This document shows positions 1 to 8,563 of a stretch of 64,000 bases of DNA, one piece after another. The translations under genes and the position numbers were made by a program. Source of the stretch: Vibrio sp. 10N.261.55.A7 (GTDB taxonomy: Bacteria; Pseudomonadota; Gammaproteobacteria; Enterobacterales; Vibrionaceae); the NCBI RefSeq assembly GCF_002877365.1, contig NZ_MCWZ01000334.1, forward strand, positions 1-64,000, given 5' to 3'. Position 1 is the stretch's first letter. Each line of letters opens with the position of its first letter. The notes under the pieces were generated by a model. It was not told where the DNA came from. It ran no database searches and saw nothing but the letters and a program-made list of their open reading frames with translations.

Positions 1-435
1 TCAATCACCATACTGGTTGTGATCGTCAACGTAGTACTGCGATACGGATTTGGTTTTGTTGTCCCGTGGAGTGAAGAGCTGTCTGTCATCTGCTTTTTAT
101 GGGCAGTGTATTTGGGTATTAGCTCTTGTTATAAGCATAAGCTGCACATGGGTGTCGACGTAATAGTCGCTATGTTGCCAAGTCAGGCGAAAACACCTTT
201 TAAGCTGTGTGTGTCGGTTTTTCTACTCGCGCTGAATATCTTAATGTCGGTGCTTAGCTATCAGTACCTAATGCTTTCAAACAAAGTGACCCCAGTGATG
301 GGCATGTCTTATTTTTACATCAACGGTGTATTGCTCCTTTGTTTCTCTTTAATGGCTATCCACACAGTGAAATTCATTGTGGATGATGTCGCTTTGCTCA
401 GAAGTGACAATAAGCTTCGACGTTTAGATAAGTAG
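1..435 (+). CDS. TRAP transporter small permease (DctQ type), 5' end outside window
   Basis: The frame is open from base 1, so the start lies upstream; a GTG at 19 is only an internal codon that can pass for a start. At least four hydrophobic segments are visible, and the FVVPWSEE stretch followed by a conserved W and a GISSCYKHKLHMGVD-like loop is typical of DctQ proteins. DctQ is the small inner-membrane subunit that pairs with DctM and a periplasmic DctP binding protein for sodium-driven uptake of organic acids or sugar acids. The stop at 433-435 lies 9 bases before the large permease, so they form one operon. The substrate cannot be read from this fragment; the binding protein would be upstream. 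Confidence 0.88.
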   Translation, partial: SITILVVIVNVVLRYGFGFVVPWSEELSVICFLWAVYLGISSCYKHKLHMGVDVIVAMLPSQAKTPFKLCVSVFLLALNILMSVLSYQYLMLSNKVTPVMGMSYFYINGVLLLCFSLMAIHTVKFIVDDVALLRSDNKLRRLDK

Positions 436-444
436 GTTTTGTTG

Positions 445-1728
445 ATGGAAAGCTATCTGCCGATCATTATTCTTTTTGTTTTATTCTTACTCAATGTGCC
501 CATTGCGTTTTCATTGATTGCGTCTTCAATGGTGTACTTCCTTTTTCTCAACGATTCGATTCCCGTCAGCTTAGTCATGCAGCGTTTCATTAGCTCGGCT
601 GAATCCTTTCCTCTGCTCGCAATCCCGTTTTTTATAATGGTGGGATCTGTGATGAATTATGCGGGGATCAGTCGAAGTTTGCTCGCGTTTGCCGATTCGA
701 TGATAGGCCATAAAACTGGAGGCTTAGCGCAGGTTAACGTAGCGTTAAGTACCTTGATGGGCGGAATTTCCGGCTCTGCCAATGCAGATGCCGCGATGCA
801 ATCCAAAATTCTCGCACCTGAAATGACTAAGCGTGGTTATGATCTCCCGTTTACTGCCGCAGTGACCGCCGCGTCTTCAAGTATTAGCCCGGTGATTCCT
901 CCCGGCATTAATCTGATCATTTTTGCGTTGCTGGCCAATGTGTCTGTGCATCAAATGTTTATTGCCGGTTATGTTCCTGCGTTCTTGATGGCTTTATCAC
1001 TGATGGTGACCATTGCGTTTATCGCACGAAAGCGTAAATACAAACCTTCTCGCTCAGAGCCTGCTTCTGCAAAAGAGCGTTTTCATTACTTTTTAAAAGC
1101 CGTGCCTGCCTTATTGATTCCATTTGGCATCATTTTAGGTATGCGTTTTGGCCTGTTCACGCCAACAGAAGCCGGAGCCATTGCGGTTCTCCTGTGCGTG
1201 ATCATTGGCGCATTTGTTTATCGTCAGCTTGGTTTCAAACACATTCCGCTGATTATGCGTGAAACCGTGCAAGGGACAAGCAGCGTCATGTTCATCATCA
1301 TCGGTGCCATGGTGTTCGGTTATTACATGACCCTAGAACAGATCCCACACAATGTAGCGGCCGCATTAATCGAATTAACAGACAACAAGCTGGTGTTGTT
1401 ACTGCTCATCAACGTTTTGCTGCTTGTGGTTGGAATGTTTATTGAAGGGGGCGCGGCGATGATCATCTTGACGCCACTATTGCTTCCCGCTGTTTTGAAC
1501 TTAGGGGTAAACCCTGTTCACTTCGGCATCATTGTTATCGTCAACATAATGATAGGTGGGGTAACACCACCATTTGGTTCGATGATGTTCACCGTGTGTT
1601 CCATTTTAAAGGTTCGCATGGTTGATTTTGTAAGAGAGGTTGCGCCGTTATTGTTAGCGCTGCTTACGGTATTGATGCTGCTGACTTTCTCAGAAAGCCT
1701 AGTCATGTTCTTGCCGAATTTGCTTTAG
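445..1728 (+). CDS. TRAP transporter large permease (DctM type)
   Basis: About 427 residues of almost continuous hydrophobic segments, the usual length for DctM. The first part carries the family's GGISGSANADAAMQ region and the SSSISPVIPPGI motif, and the second half repeats a similar pattern (GGVTPPFGSMMF near the C terminus), as expected for the inverted-repeat DctM fold. Two TTG codons precede in frame at 439 and 442, but ATG 445 is preferred because an AAGTAGG-like ribosome site lies eight bases before it. It is the transport channel subunit, working with the DctQ protein just upstream. The next gene is a HAD phosphatase on the same strand, 56 bases away, which may belong to the same catabolic unit. 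Confidence 0.93.
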   Translation: MESYLPIIILFVLFLLNVPIAFSLIASSMVYFLFLNDSIPVSLVMQRFISSAESFPLLAIPFFIMVGSVMNYAGISRSLLAFADSMIGHKTGGLAQVNVALSTLMGGISGSANADAAMQSKILAPEMTKRGYDLPFTAAVTAASSSISPVIPPGINLIIFALLANVSVHQMFIAGYVPAFLMALSLMVTIAFIARKRKYKPSRSEPASAKERFHYFLKAVPALLIPFGIILGMRFGLFTPTEAGAIAVLLCVIIGAFVYRQLGFKHIPLIMRETVQGTSSVMFIIIGAMVFGYYMTLEQIPHNVAAALIELTDNKLVLLLLINVLLLVVGMFIEGGAAMIILTPLLLPAVLNLGVNPVHFGIIVIVNIMIGGVTPPFGSMMFTVCSILKVRMVDFVREVAPLLLALLTVLMLLTFSESLVMFLPNLL

Positions 1729-1784
1729 CTTAATGACGAAAAGCGAAGTGAAGATAAGTTAATTTTAGAGTTTGAGGTGTCGTA

Positions 1785-2570
1785 ATGAATTCGGTAGCGA
1801 ATGAGTTAAACCAAGATTGGAAACAGATAGACTGGGTAATGACTGACGTGGACGATACCCTTACGTGGGAAGGTCGTTTACCGCCAGAAACCTTGATAGC
1901 CCTACAAAAATTACGCGACGCCGGCAAGAAAGTCGTCGCGGTAACAGGGGCATGTGCCGGTTGGTGTGATCACATCGCCCAACTGTGGCCGGTGGATGCG
2001 GTACTGGGTGAAAATGGTGCGTTCATCATGGAGAAGAAAGAGGGCTATTTAACGCTTCGTTCCGATGTTCCACTAGAGGCGATCCGTTCGCAGCAAGACA
2101 AGCTTAAAGAGCAGGTACTTGAGATCTTGACTGACTATGCGGATCTAGGGCTAACGCTTGATCAGTCGTATCGCTTGTGTGAAGTCGCGATTGATATTGG
2201 ACAGAATCGCCCACGAGTCGAAGAGAGTGTCATTGAAGAAGTGGTGGCCAAAATTCATGCGCTTGGCGCACACGCAACCGCGAGTTCTATTCACATCAAT
2301 GCGTGGTATGGCGAACACTCCAAAAAAGCCACGACGATGGCGTTTTTGGCTGAGAAAGGATTGTCTACCGAACAGATACTGGAACGGGCCTGTTATGTGG
2401 GTGATTCAATGAATGATCAATTTATGTTTGAAGTGATGCCGCGCAGTGTCGGGGTGGCGAATATCAAACACTATTGGTCTCGCTTAGCCCACCATCCATC
2501 GATTGTGATGGACAAACCGGGTGGGTATGGTTTTGCGGAATTTACAGAGCAGTTGCTCGCATTGAAATAG
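1785..2570 (+). CDS. HAD superfamily (type IIB, Cof/SPP-like) hydrolase
   Basis: 261 residues. Motif I is TDVDDTLT near residue 20, motif II a TG in VVAVTGA, a Lys region (HSKKATT) stands for motif III, and motif IV is GDSMND near residue 206. This arrangement with a cap after motif II is that of HAD-IIB phosphatases, which include Cof-type sugar phosphatases, sucrose-6-phosphate phosphatase and mannosyl-3-phosphoglycerate phosphatase. The reaction is probably dephosphorylation of a phosphorylated sugar or sugar acid in the cytoplasm. It sits just after the TRAP permeases, suggesting that its substrate is related to the imported compound, but this is inference. ATG 1785 has a GAGG ribosome site. 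A terminator follows. Confidence 0.82.
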   Translation: MNSVANELNQDWKQIDWVMTDVDDTLTWEGRLPPETLIALQKLRDAGKKVVAVTGACAGWCDHIAQLWPVDAVLGENGAFIMEKKEGYLTLRSDVPLEAIRSQQDKLKEQVLEILTDYADLGLTLDQSYRLCEVAIDIGQNRPRVEESVIEEVVAKIHALGAHATASSIHINAWYGEHSKKATTMAFLAEKGLSTEQILERACYVGDSMNDQFMFEVMPRSVGVANIKHYWSRLAHHPSIVMDKPGGYGFAEFTEQLLALK

Positions 2571-2887
2571 CGTTTGACTGCTTAGCTTGTCGAATGAAGA
2601 GGCGATGGTTTGAATGACCGTCGTCTTTTTCTTTATTGGTCGCCACACTTTCTTTATTGGTCGCCACGCTGCCTAGAGAACTGTGACTTAATTTTAGGTT
2701 AGCTGTCGCGAATGATGGTTAACAGCAATACAATGACGGCGAATGCATTTGTCCGTTTAATGTAAGAGTGATGACGGTACAAAATAATTGAAAACTCGGT
2801 GTAAAGTTGGTCGAATCTAGCCAGTAACTTTGGCATCATAGCCCGTACTTTGTCTTCGCTATTTTACATCAGCGGATACCCGAATTA
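2571..2887. other. Intergenic region with a 21-bp tandem duplication
   Basis: 317 bases without a gene. Contents seen are the terminator at 2597-2632 and, overlapping its T run, two adjacent copies of a 21-base unit (2629-2649 and 2650-2670) that differ at one base. The remainder up to the DMT exporter is AT-rich and may hold its promoter; no operator was recognised. Confidence 0.7.
2597..2632 (+). terminator. Rho-independent terminator after HAD hydrolase
   Basis: A 13-pair stem (AAGAGGCGATGGT with ACCGTCGTCTT and extra Ts, allowing G-T wobbles) with a TTGAATG loop runs straight into a T run. It closes the TRAP/HAD transcription unit. Confidence 0.7.
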
Positions 2888-3826
2888 TTGAAGCTGACAT
2901 GCCTAACTCAACACAGGCAACCTTCCTCTGTCGCCCGAGCGTGTATATTGAACACAGAACATAAATCCGCCTTAATTCTCATATTCACCACCATTCTTGC
3001 TGCGTTCGGCTGGATATTTTCAAAGGAAGCGATTCAAGGCTTACCGCCGTTTGCATTCATTGGTTTCAGGTTCTTGCTAGCGTCATTATGTCTATTGCCT
3101 TTTTGCTACAAACCTTTGTTCAAGGCCAAATTAAAAGACATTGCTTCTGCTGCCATGGTGGGTTGCCTATTAGCGGGCGCAATCATGAATTGGATCTACG
3201 CCATTTCAATCAGCGACACATTAGGCGAGGGCGCTTTCATCGTTAGTCTTTCAATGTTGATCGTTCCTCTGGTGGGGTGGCTGCTATTTAAAGAACGCCC
3301 TCAGCGTGCGTTTTGGGTATCGTTGCCCGTCGCCATGATTGGCCTGGCGTTCTTGTCGTTATCGGGAAGTTGGCAGCAATCGAGCAGCCAGTTTTTCTTC
3401 ATTGGTTGTGCAACCATGCTCGCGCTGCACTTTAATGTGAATAGAAAATACGCTCAGACGTTACCTGTGCTGTTGCTCACCACGATTCAATTGTTCGTTG
3501 TCGGCTGCCTAGTGACGCTGTTTTCGTTGCTGACAGAAGATTTCCCAAGCGTTATTGCGCCGTCAATATGGGGTTGGTTTGCGCTAAGTGTGGTACTCGC
3601 GACAAGCCTTCGTTACGTCATGCAAACGCTGGGGCAAAAAAGCACGCCTGCTGCCACAGCAGCACTCATTATGATATTAGAGCCCGTTTGGACGGTTATT
3701 TTAAGTATCCTTTGGTATGGCGAACAATTGTCATTGGGTAAGCTGATAGGGTGCGGATTCATTCTACTGGCGCTTATCCTATATCGAACTCAAGGTCGCC
3801 TGTTTAACGTGTTCAAACGCGCTTAA
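2888..3826 (+). CDS. DMT superfamily (EamA) transporter
   Basis: Up to 312 residues with about ten hydrophobic helices in two EamA repeats. Family cues are the FGWIFSKEAIQGLPPFAFIGFRF-type first repeat (helix, then an FxxRF motif) and the second-repeat end with AALIMILEPVWTVILS and a GxxLIxxALILYR-like finish. EamA proteins are inner-membrane exporters or exchangers of amino acids, nucleotides or small metabolites; the substrate is not predictable here. The start is uncertain: there is no ATG near the N terminus. TTG 2888 is the longest choice and TTG 2948 would give a protein beginning right before the first helix. The gene stands alone between two intergenic regions. Confidence 0.85.
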   Translation: MKLTCLTQHRQPSSVARACILNTEHKSALILIFTTILAAFGWIFSKEAIQGLPPFAFIGFRFLLASLCLLPFCYKPLFKAKLKDIASAAMVGCLLAGAIMNWIYAISISDTLGEGAFIVSLSMLIVPLVGWLLFKERPQRAFWVSLPVAMIGLAFLSLSGSWQQSSSQFFFIGCATMLALHFNVNRKYAQTLPVLLLTTIQLFVVGCLVTLFSLLTEDFPSVIAPSIWGWFALSVVLATSLRYVMQTLGQKSTPAATAALIMILEPVWTVILSILWYGEQLSLGKLIGCGFILLALILYRTQGRLFNVFKRA

Positions 3827-4096
3827 TCTTGCAATCTTGCTTACGCTAACTTTGCCTAGCGCTCGCTAAGTAGGGTCAAAAAAGTTGGCTTAGATTCGTT
3901 TTAGTCGGCTTTAAATCGCGAGGCTTCCCTAGCACGGCAGAGGATTTGTCTGCTGAGGTTCGCTATATTCCAATTTTAAATACAAATTCAGCACATAATT
4001 CTTAATTTATTTTTATTCGCAAAATAAAGTTAGCGTTGTTGATGTCCCTATTAGTAGACTAGATTTATACGTAGTAGTTTAAATCAAGGAATGACG

Positions 4097-5050
4097 ATGA
4101 AAATAGGTGTGATAGGCGCAGGTGCCGTGGGTGTTGGGATCTGTAATTATCTGTTGACACTGGGCAGTGTTAGTGAGCTGGTGGTACTAGACCAAAATCT
4201 AGAACGAGCTGAAGGAGAGGTGCTTGATTTTCGCCACACGGCGGCTCTGACCTTTTCGAAGAACACACACATAGTCGGCAGTGACGATTACTTGTCTCTC
4301 ATTGGTGCTGATATTGTCGTTATTACCGCGGGTGCACAAATCAAACAAGGGCAAACCCGCATGGATTTGGCTGAGATTAATGCCAAAATTGGTGTTGATA
4401 TCGCTCAGCAGGTTAGCCGAGTCGCACCAAACGCAACATTGATTGTGGTGAGTAATCCATGTGACATTGTCACTCATTTCATTGTAAAGAATACTGACTT
4501 CGCGGCAAATAAAGTCATCAGCAGTGGCTGTGTGATCGACACTGCACGGTTAATGTCGATTGTTGCGAGTCGAGTGAACCTAGACCCGAAGAATGTCTTT
4601 GGCTACGTACTCGGAGAGCATGGTAGCAACTGTTTCACGCCTAAAAGCCTAATCAGCATTGCGGGTCAACCTGCCGATTATTATTGCGACACCAACCACC
4701 TTGCTCGAATTGACGCTGATGAATTACTTGAGTCAGTCAAACATGCTGGCTATGAAATTTTCAAACGTAAACAGAACACTACTCATGGTATTGCCGCGAG
4801 CGTGTTCCGAATCATCCAATCGATAAAAATAGACGAACGCTCTGTTCTTCCCATTGCAACCATGATTAGCGGTGAGTATGGGTTAAATGACGTTGTCATG
4901 AGCTTGCCGACCATTGTGGGGAAAAACGGTCGTGAATCGGTTTTGATTCACCCATTCACCTCAGAAGAGTTAACCGTTCTAGAAAGTATCGCTGAAACGA
5001 TCCTGCAAGACGTAGTATCTGTGGCGAAAGCGACAGGCTTGGAACGCTAA
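4097..5050 (+). CDS. L-2-hydroxyacid dehydrogenase of the lactate/malate dehydrogenase family
   Basis: 317 residues, the normal length for NAD-dependent LDH/MDH enzymes. Visible elements: Rossmann glycines GAGAVG (7-12), Asp32 ending strand two for NAD, the mobile specificity loop at 79-88 with Arg88, the DTAR pair (Asp148, Arg151), and catalytic His175 in GEHGSN. The residue that decides substrate (Gln in lactate, Arg in malate dehydrogenases) is Ile82 here, which suggests a different or larger 2-oxo acid, as in L-2-hydroxyisocaproate dehydrogenases. ATG 4097 is chosen over ATG 4091 because the AAGGA ribosome site at 4086-4090 abuts 4091 but is well spaced from 4097. The MBL-fold gene follows by 122 bases. 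Confidence 0.85.
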   Translation: MKIGVIGAGAVGVGICNYLLTLGSVSELVVLDQNLERAEGEVLDFRHTAALTFSKNTHIVGSDDYLSLIGADIVVITAGAQIKQGQTRMDLAEINAKIGVDIAQQVSRVAPNATLIVVSNPCDIVTHFIVKNTDFAANKVISSGCVIDTARLMSIVASRVNLDPKNVFGYVLGEHGSNCFTPKSLISIAGQPADYYCDTNHLARIDADELLESVKHAGYEIFKRKQNTTHGIAASVFRIIQSIKIDERSVLPIATMISGEYGLNDVVMSLPTIVGKNGRESVLIHPFTSEELTVLESIAETILQDVVSVAKATGLER

Positions 5051-5172
5051 TAACGGTTTACTGACCAGCGTGAAATTCTGCATCCCTTGTTTTGTCATAG
5101 CGCCTTTTGCGTGCTACGTTATCTCTGGTCAGATGAGTTTCTGGCAAGGAGATCGACAGACAAGGGAATGTT

Positions 5173-5949
5173 TTGAAATTACACACATTGAAAGGTTACA
5201 TTCAAGCCATTTATTTGGTGGAATACCCAGACAAATTGATGCTATTGGATGGTGCCAGCCGAGCCGATATACCCAAGATTAAAGATTACATACAGCTTGA
5301 ATTGCAAAGGCCGCTAAGTGATTTAAAGCTTGTAGTCGTTACCCACATGCACCCTGACCATGCAGGCGCTGCTCACTTGTTGCGTAAAGAGATCGGTTGC
5401 CAACTCGCTTCCGCAGATAAAGAAAAAGATTGGTATTCTGGGTTTGATGGACTAGCCATGCATTGGACTGATTTGGCTTTAGCAAAGTGGATGGCCAATC
5501 GTATGGGTTCGAGAAAGTCGGCTTTGTGGTATCCGCGTCAGTTGAACCCAGATTACAAATTGTCTGACGGAGATGCCATTCCTCACTTTGAAGATTGGCA
5601 AGTTCTTGAAACCCCTGGCCATACTGATCGCGACCTGTCGGTCTATCACCCTGAAAGTCGCACCGTTTACGTTGGTGATTTGATGGTGAACGTGAAAAAG
5701 AGATTGATAGCGCCGTTTCCTATCTTTCATCCCAATCAGTATCGCCAGTCGGTTAAACGCATTTTTGATCTGCATTGCCACTCTGTACTGGCCGCACATG
5801 GTGGTGAAGTGGCATTTGATGACTCTGCTTATCAACACCTTATAGATACCGCACCACGTCGCCCAATTACGCACTGGCGAGTGACGAAAATCAAATTGAA
5901 AGGCCTGTTTCGTTCTATCTTCCTATTTAAAAAGAAGAAACCGTCATAG
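5173..5949 (+). CDS. MBL-fold metallo-hydrolase
   Basis: 258 residues with no signal peptide, so cytoplasmic. The zinc-binding THMHPDHAG motif (HxHxDH) is near residues 57-63, a later His in ETPGHTDRD, an Asp in VYVGDLM and a final His in VLAAHGGE complete the beta-lactamase-like metal site. Such proteins hydrolyse thioesters, lactones, or glutathione conjugates; the exact reaction is not determinable. No ATG is available in frame; TTG 5173 is supported by an AAGGGA ribosome site five bases before it. It lies downstream of the 2-hydroxyacid dehydrogenase on the same strand and could be co-transcribed. The last 25 residues are very basic (KKKKPS end). Confidence 0.8.
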   Translation: MKLHTLKGYIQAIYLVEYPDKLMLLDGASRADIPKIKDYIQLELQRPLSDLKLVVVTHMHPDHAGAAHLLRKEIGCQLASADKEKDWYSGFDGLAMHWTDLALAKWMANRMGSRKSALWYPRQLNPDYKLSDGDAIPHFEDWQVLETPGHTDRDLSVYHPESRTVYVGDLMVNVKKRLIAPFPIFHPNQYRQSVKRIFDLHCHSVLAAHGGEVAFDDSAYQHLIDTAPRRPITHWRVTKIKLKGLFRSIFLFKKKKPS

Positions 5950-6325
5950 TCACTCGGCGCTCTTGCTGGGTATGATTGCCTCGTAAATACGTCCGGCATA
6001 CCCAAATCACATAGTCACCATTTAAGTTTCATACTCTCTACCTTTCTGGAGGAGTTAAAGGGATTAATGCCGTATTTTACAACATGAACAACTGGATGAA
6101 TCACATAACCTATTAATATATCTTGAGTTGTTTAAAAGGTTTAGGAAGATAGGTGGAAAGGCGTTTTGGAACAGTTCTGTATAACAAATGTTGTTCGACT
6201 CGCCGCTCACGAAATTGGAAGCACAGAATAATATGATGTGTGCTTCCAAGAGTGATCTAGATTTATTGATAGTAGGCAGTGCCTATTGATTGTATAGAAT
6301 TACAAATTTTAATAAGGAAACTCAA
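5950..6325. other. Intergenic region, no gene recognised
   Basis: About 375 bases, noticeably AT-rich. A minus-strand frame at 6064-6249 has no ribosome site and no recognisable features. A promoter for the small membrane protein at 6326 must lie here, but no clear elements were assigned. Confidence 0.5.
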
Positions 6326-6517
6326 ATGAGACTTATACTTGCGATACTTTTACCTTGGTTGCAGTTCTTTACCATTGGAAAGCCAATAGCTGGGATTATA
6401 TGTTTGATATTACAAATCACAGTTATAGGCTGGATACCAGCAGCAATTTGGTCGGTATATGCATTAAGTCAGTACAAGACAGATCAGAAAATAAAAAGTG
6501 CTTTGGGTGAAGAATAA
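6326..6517 (+). CDS. YqaE/Pmp3 family small membrane protein
   Basis: 63 residues: a short first helix (LILAILLPWLQFF) and a second one containing the family's G-x-I-x-x-I-x-W-I-P-A-x-I-W-x-x-Y pattern. Pmp3/YqaE proteins are tiny two-helix inner-membrane proteins linked to membrane potential and stress; the exact activity is not known. ATG 6326 is chosen rather than an upstream ATG at 6290 because AAGGA at 6314-6318 is correctly spaced and the first helix then starts at residue 3. The gene stands alone and is followed by a gene fragment and an attC-like stretch, so it may be a former integron cassette. Confidence 0.8.
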   Translation: MRLILAILLPWLQFFTIGKPIAGIICLILQITVIGWIPAAIWSVYALSQYKTDQKIKSALGEE

Positions 6518-6536
6518 TTTGTAAAACAACGCGTGA

Positions 6537-6668
6537 AGTGCAACCACTAACGCGTCAGGAACTGGCCACTATAAAGTAGGGAATGGGTTCATCTCTGATG
6601 AAATGGAATCATTTGGAGACTATCAAGCAGCAATAGAATGGCTAACTGATCAACACAACAACGTTTAA
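6537..6668 (+). pseudogene. C-terminal remnant of an unknown small protein
   Basis: A frame without a start codon encodes about 43 residues with protein-like composition, including GTGHYKVGNG, SDEMESFGDY and AAIEWLTDQ, ending at TAA 6666-6668. An in-frame stop lies just upstream at 6534-6536. It looks like the tail of a lost gene, or a cassette gene whose 5' part was deleted. No family is recognised and it could be chance. Confidence 0.35.
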
Positions 6669-6722
6669 TTCGGACGCCCAACATTTGGCGCTTTATGGCC
6701 AAGGTTGGGTTTTGTGTTTTCG
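6655..6722 (+). repeat. Possible VCR/attC-like integron recombination site remnant
   Basis: Directly at the stop of the remnant, AACGTTTAATTCGGACGCCC followed by AACATTTGGCGCTTT resembles the left end of Vibrio superintegron repeats from memory, where a GTTTAA is followed by a GGA...CCCAACxxxTGGC block. The paired right end with a GTTRRRY core was not found, so this is at best a decayed site. Confidence 0.3.
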
Positions 6723-6778
6723 ATGGAATGGTTTAAGTTAGGTGGCAGTGTGATTCACCACTTAGCAGGAGCTTTAGG

Positions 6779-7339
6779 ATGAAAACAGCAATTGAAGATA
6801 AGCATGTCTTCCCAAATATGCGGCTCAGCCATATTGAATTGTATGTCGAAGATTTAGTTAAAATGGAAGACTTCTATACGGATCAACTAGGCTTTGTCGT
6901 CACTGATCGCGGGGAAGGTCAAAACGGCATGGTGTTTCTAAGCCGCAGCCCTGAAGAGCATCATCAGGTTGTTCTAAGCCCAATTCAATTGCGGCGCTCA
7001 CAAGAAAGCCCTGTCGATCATATCTCTTTTCGAGTAAATGCAATCTCTGAACTGAGAACTTTTTATTCCTCTTTAAAGGCGGCTTCTGAAATCAGTTTAC
7101 AGACTGTTTCACACGGCACGACTTGGTCTATTTACTTCCGCGATCCGGAAAACAATCGATTTGAAATTTTCACTGATACGCCTTGGTATGTTCATCAGCC
7201 TTGTAAATTTACAGTGGATCTAGATTTGGCTGATGAAGATCTCATGCGTTTTACTGAGAATGAAATCATGAATAGGCCCGGTTTTTCTCTGGCGAGTGAC
7301 TGGAAAACGTCACATAAAAAGAACTTGGAAGTTTGTTAG
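6779..7339 (+). CDS. VOC family (glyoxalase/extradiol dioxygenase-like) protein
   Basis: 186 residues. The first half is a vicinal-oxygen-chelate fold: RLSHIELYVEDL with a metal-type His, FYTDQLGFVVTDRG, a second VDHISFRV His, and DPENNRFEIFTD with the usual Glu. This resembles ring-cleaving dioxygenases and CatE-like proteins. The C-terminal 50 residues after the TDTPWYV element form a short helical tail seen in dioxygenase-like members. The substrate is unknown. AGGAG at 6767-6771 sets ATG 6779 as the start. It is a single-gene unit just after the attC-like stretch. Confidence 0.82.
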   Translation: MKTAIEDKHVFPNMRLSHIELYVEDLVKMEDFYTDQLGFVVTDRGEGQNGMVFLSRSPEEHHQVVLSPIQLRRSQESPVDHISFRVNAISELRTFYSSLKAASEISLQTVSHGTTWSIYFRDPENNRFEIFTDTPWYVHQPCKFTVDLDLADEDLMRFTENEIMNRPGFSLASDWKTSHKKNLEVC

Positions 7340-7465
7340 TACTGAATGGTGGAAGCGGCTTAACTGTGGCGTTAACGTTGCCAAAGTATGGTTTGAGGTG
7401 TGTGTTCAAATGCACGCCCAAAACAACGGAATATACTCGCCTGCATTACTGCACGAGATGAAAAT

Positions 7466-8056
7466 ATGAAAAATACGAATGAGCAGTTGTTGCTCAATAC
7501 TTTCTCTCAGTTAGTGCCTTTCTCACACGAAGACATGGCACTCGCTTTGCCGTTCTTCACGTTTCAGGATTACCTCCCGAAAGAATACATCTTTTCTAGT
7601 AACGAAGTTGTGGCCGATGTTCACTTTGTTCTCGAGGGAGTGGGTCGGTATTTTTACATTGATGAGGATGGCAATGAGCGCAATAAATCCTTGGTCAGAA
7701 AGGGCGGCGCTTACGCGAGTATTAGTTCAATAGTGGAGGGCAGCCCGAGTCCTTTTTTTGCGCAGGCTATTACACAGACGCGAGTGGCTTCGGTCAATTA
7801 TGAGCATTTGGTGGAGCTGTCGAGAATCAATACTCAGTGGGGAGACTTCGTACGCAAGATGTTTGAACGCTTAGTCCTGAAGAAGGAGAAGCGAGAGGCT
7901 GGGTTTCTTATGTTGTCGGCAAAAGAGCGTTATCAGCACTTTCTCATCGAGTTTGGTGACGACAGCCTGCACATCCCCCTTCGTCACGTGGCGATGTATT
8001 TAGGGATCACCGACGTTACATTATCGCGCGTTCGCCGAGAAATGGGCTTAACATAG
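7466..8056 (+). CDS. Crp/Fnr-family transcriptional regulator
   Basis: 196 residues from ATG 7466; longer in-frame starts at 7400 add residues with no family character. An N-terminal cyclic-nucleotide-binding-type beta barrel (IFSSNEVVADVHFVLEGVGRYFY, then GGAYASI) is followed by a C-terminal winged helix, LRHVAMYLGITDVTLSRVRREMG, whose recognition helix is TDVTLSRVRRE. The conserved phosphate-binding Arg of true CRP is not evident, and there are no FNR-type N-terminal cysteines, so the ligand is unknown. It may control the neighbouring methyltransferase, which starts 60 bases downstream on the same strand. Confidence 0.82.
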   Translation: MKNTNEQLLLNTFSQLVPFSHEDMALALPFFTFQDYLPKEYIFSSNEVVADVHFVLEGVGRYFYIDEDGNERNKSLVRKGGAYASISSIVEGSPSPFFAQAITQTRVASVNYEHLVELSRINTQWGDFVRKMFERLVLKKEKREAGFLMLSAKERYQHFLIEFGDDSLHIPLRHVAMYLGITDVTLSRVRREMGLT

Positions 8057-8116
8057 GTTAAGGTAACCACGATATAGAGTCGATATGCTCGAGTTTTCTC
8101 TGACTGGAGCTACAAC

Positions 8117-8563
8117 ATGAAAAAAATACTGCCACCGTTTCTGTTTGTACTATTTGTTTTTGCAATGGGCTTAACGTGTTGGTGGACGGGCTCAAACCAT
8201 CAATTGCCTTATCCGTATTATCTATTGGGCGTCCCCATTGTTATCGCAGGGCTTGTCCTCGCAAAATCAGGTAAGAAGCTGTTTATAGAAAGAAATGTTA
8301 ACGTAATGACGTTTAACGAACCCACAGGTTTAGTGACAGACGGGGTCTTCAAATACACTCGAAATCCTATGTATTTGGGCTTTGTTATCGCCATGCTTGG
8401 TTTTGCGGTCATCATGGGGGCGAGTCTGTCGTCGTTTCTGTTGACGTTTGTGTTCTTTGTTATCACCGACCGATGGTATGTCTTGTTTGAAGAAAAAATG
8501 ATGAGCGCCAAATTTGGTAAAGACTATGAAGCGTATTGTCAAAATGTGCGCCGTTGGATCTAA
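8117..8563 (+). CDS. Isoprenylcysteine carboxyl methyltransferase (ICMT/PEMT)-family membrane protein
   Basis: 148 residues with about four membrane helices. The signature is GVFKYTRNPMYLGF near residues 74-87, the RNPxYxG motif that binds S-adenosylmethionine in this family, and EEKMMSAKFGKDYEAYCQNVRRWI at the end with the E-x-x-M-x-x-x-F-G-x-x-Y-x-x-Y pattern. Bacterial members are inner-membrane methyltransferases whose targets are mostly unknown (isoprenoid or phospholipid-like). GGAG lies before ATG 8117. It follows the Crp-like regulator gene on the same strand. Confidence 0.85.
   Translation: MKKILPPFLFVLFVFAMGLTCWWTGSNHQLPYPYYLLGVPIVIAGLVLAKSGKKLFIERNVNVMTFNEPTGLVTDGVFKYTRNPMYLGFVIAMLGFAVIMGASLSSFLLTFVFFVITDRWYVLFEEKMMSAKFGKDYEAYCQNVRRWI

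Noticed and set aside
5070..5282. 70-codon frame upstream of and overlapping the MBL gene
   Set aside because: The MBL frame with TTG 5173 has a strong ribosome site and clear motifs; the other frame has none.
6064..6249. Minus-strand frame of 61 codons in the gap before the Pmp3-like gene
   Set aside because: No ribosome site, no family features, low-complexity Cys/Ser end; looks like chance in AT-rich DNA.
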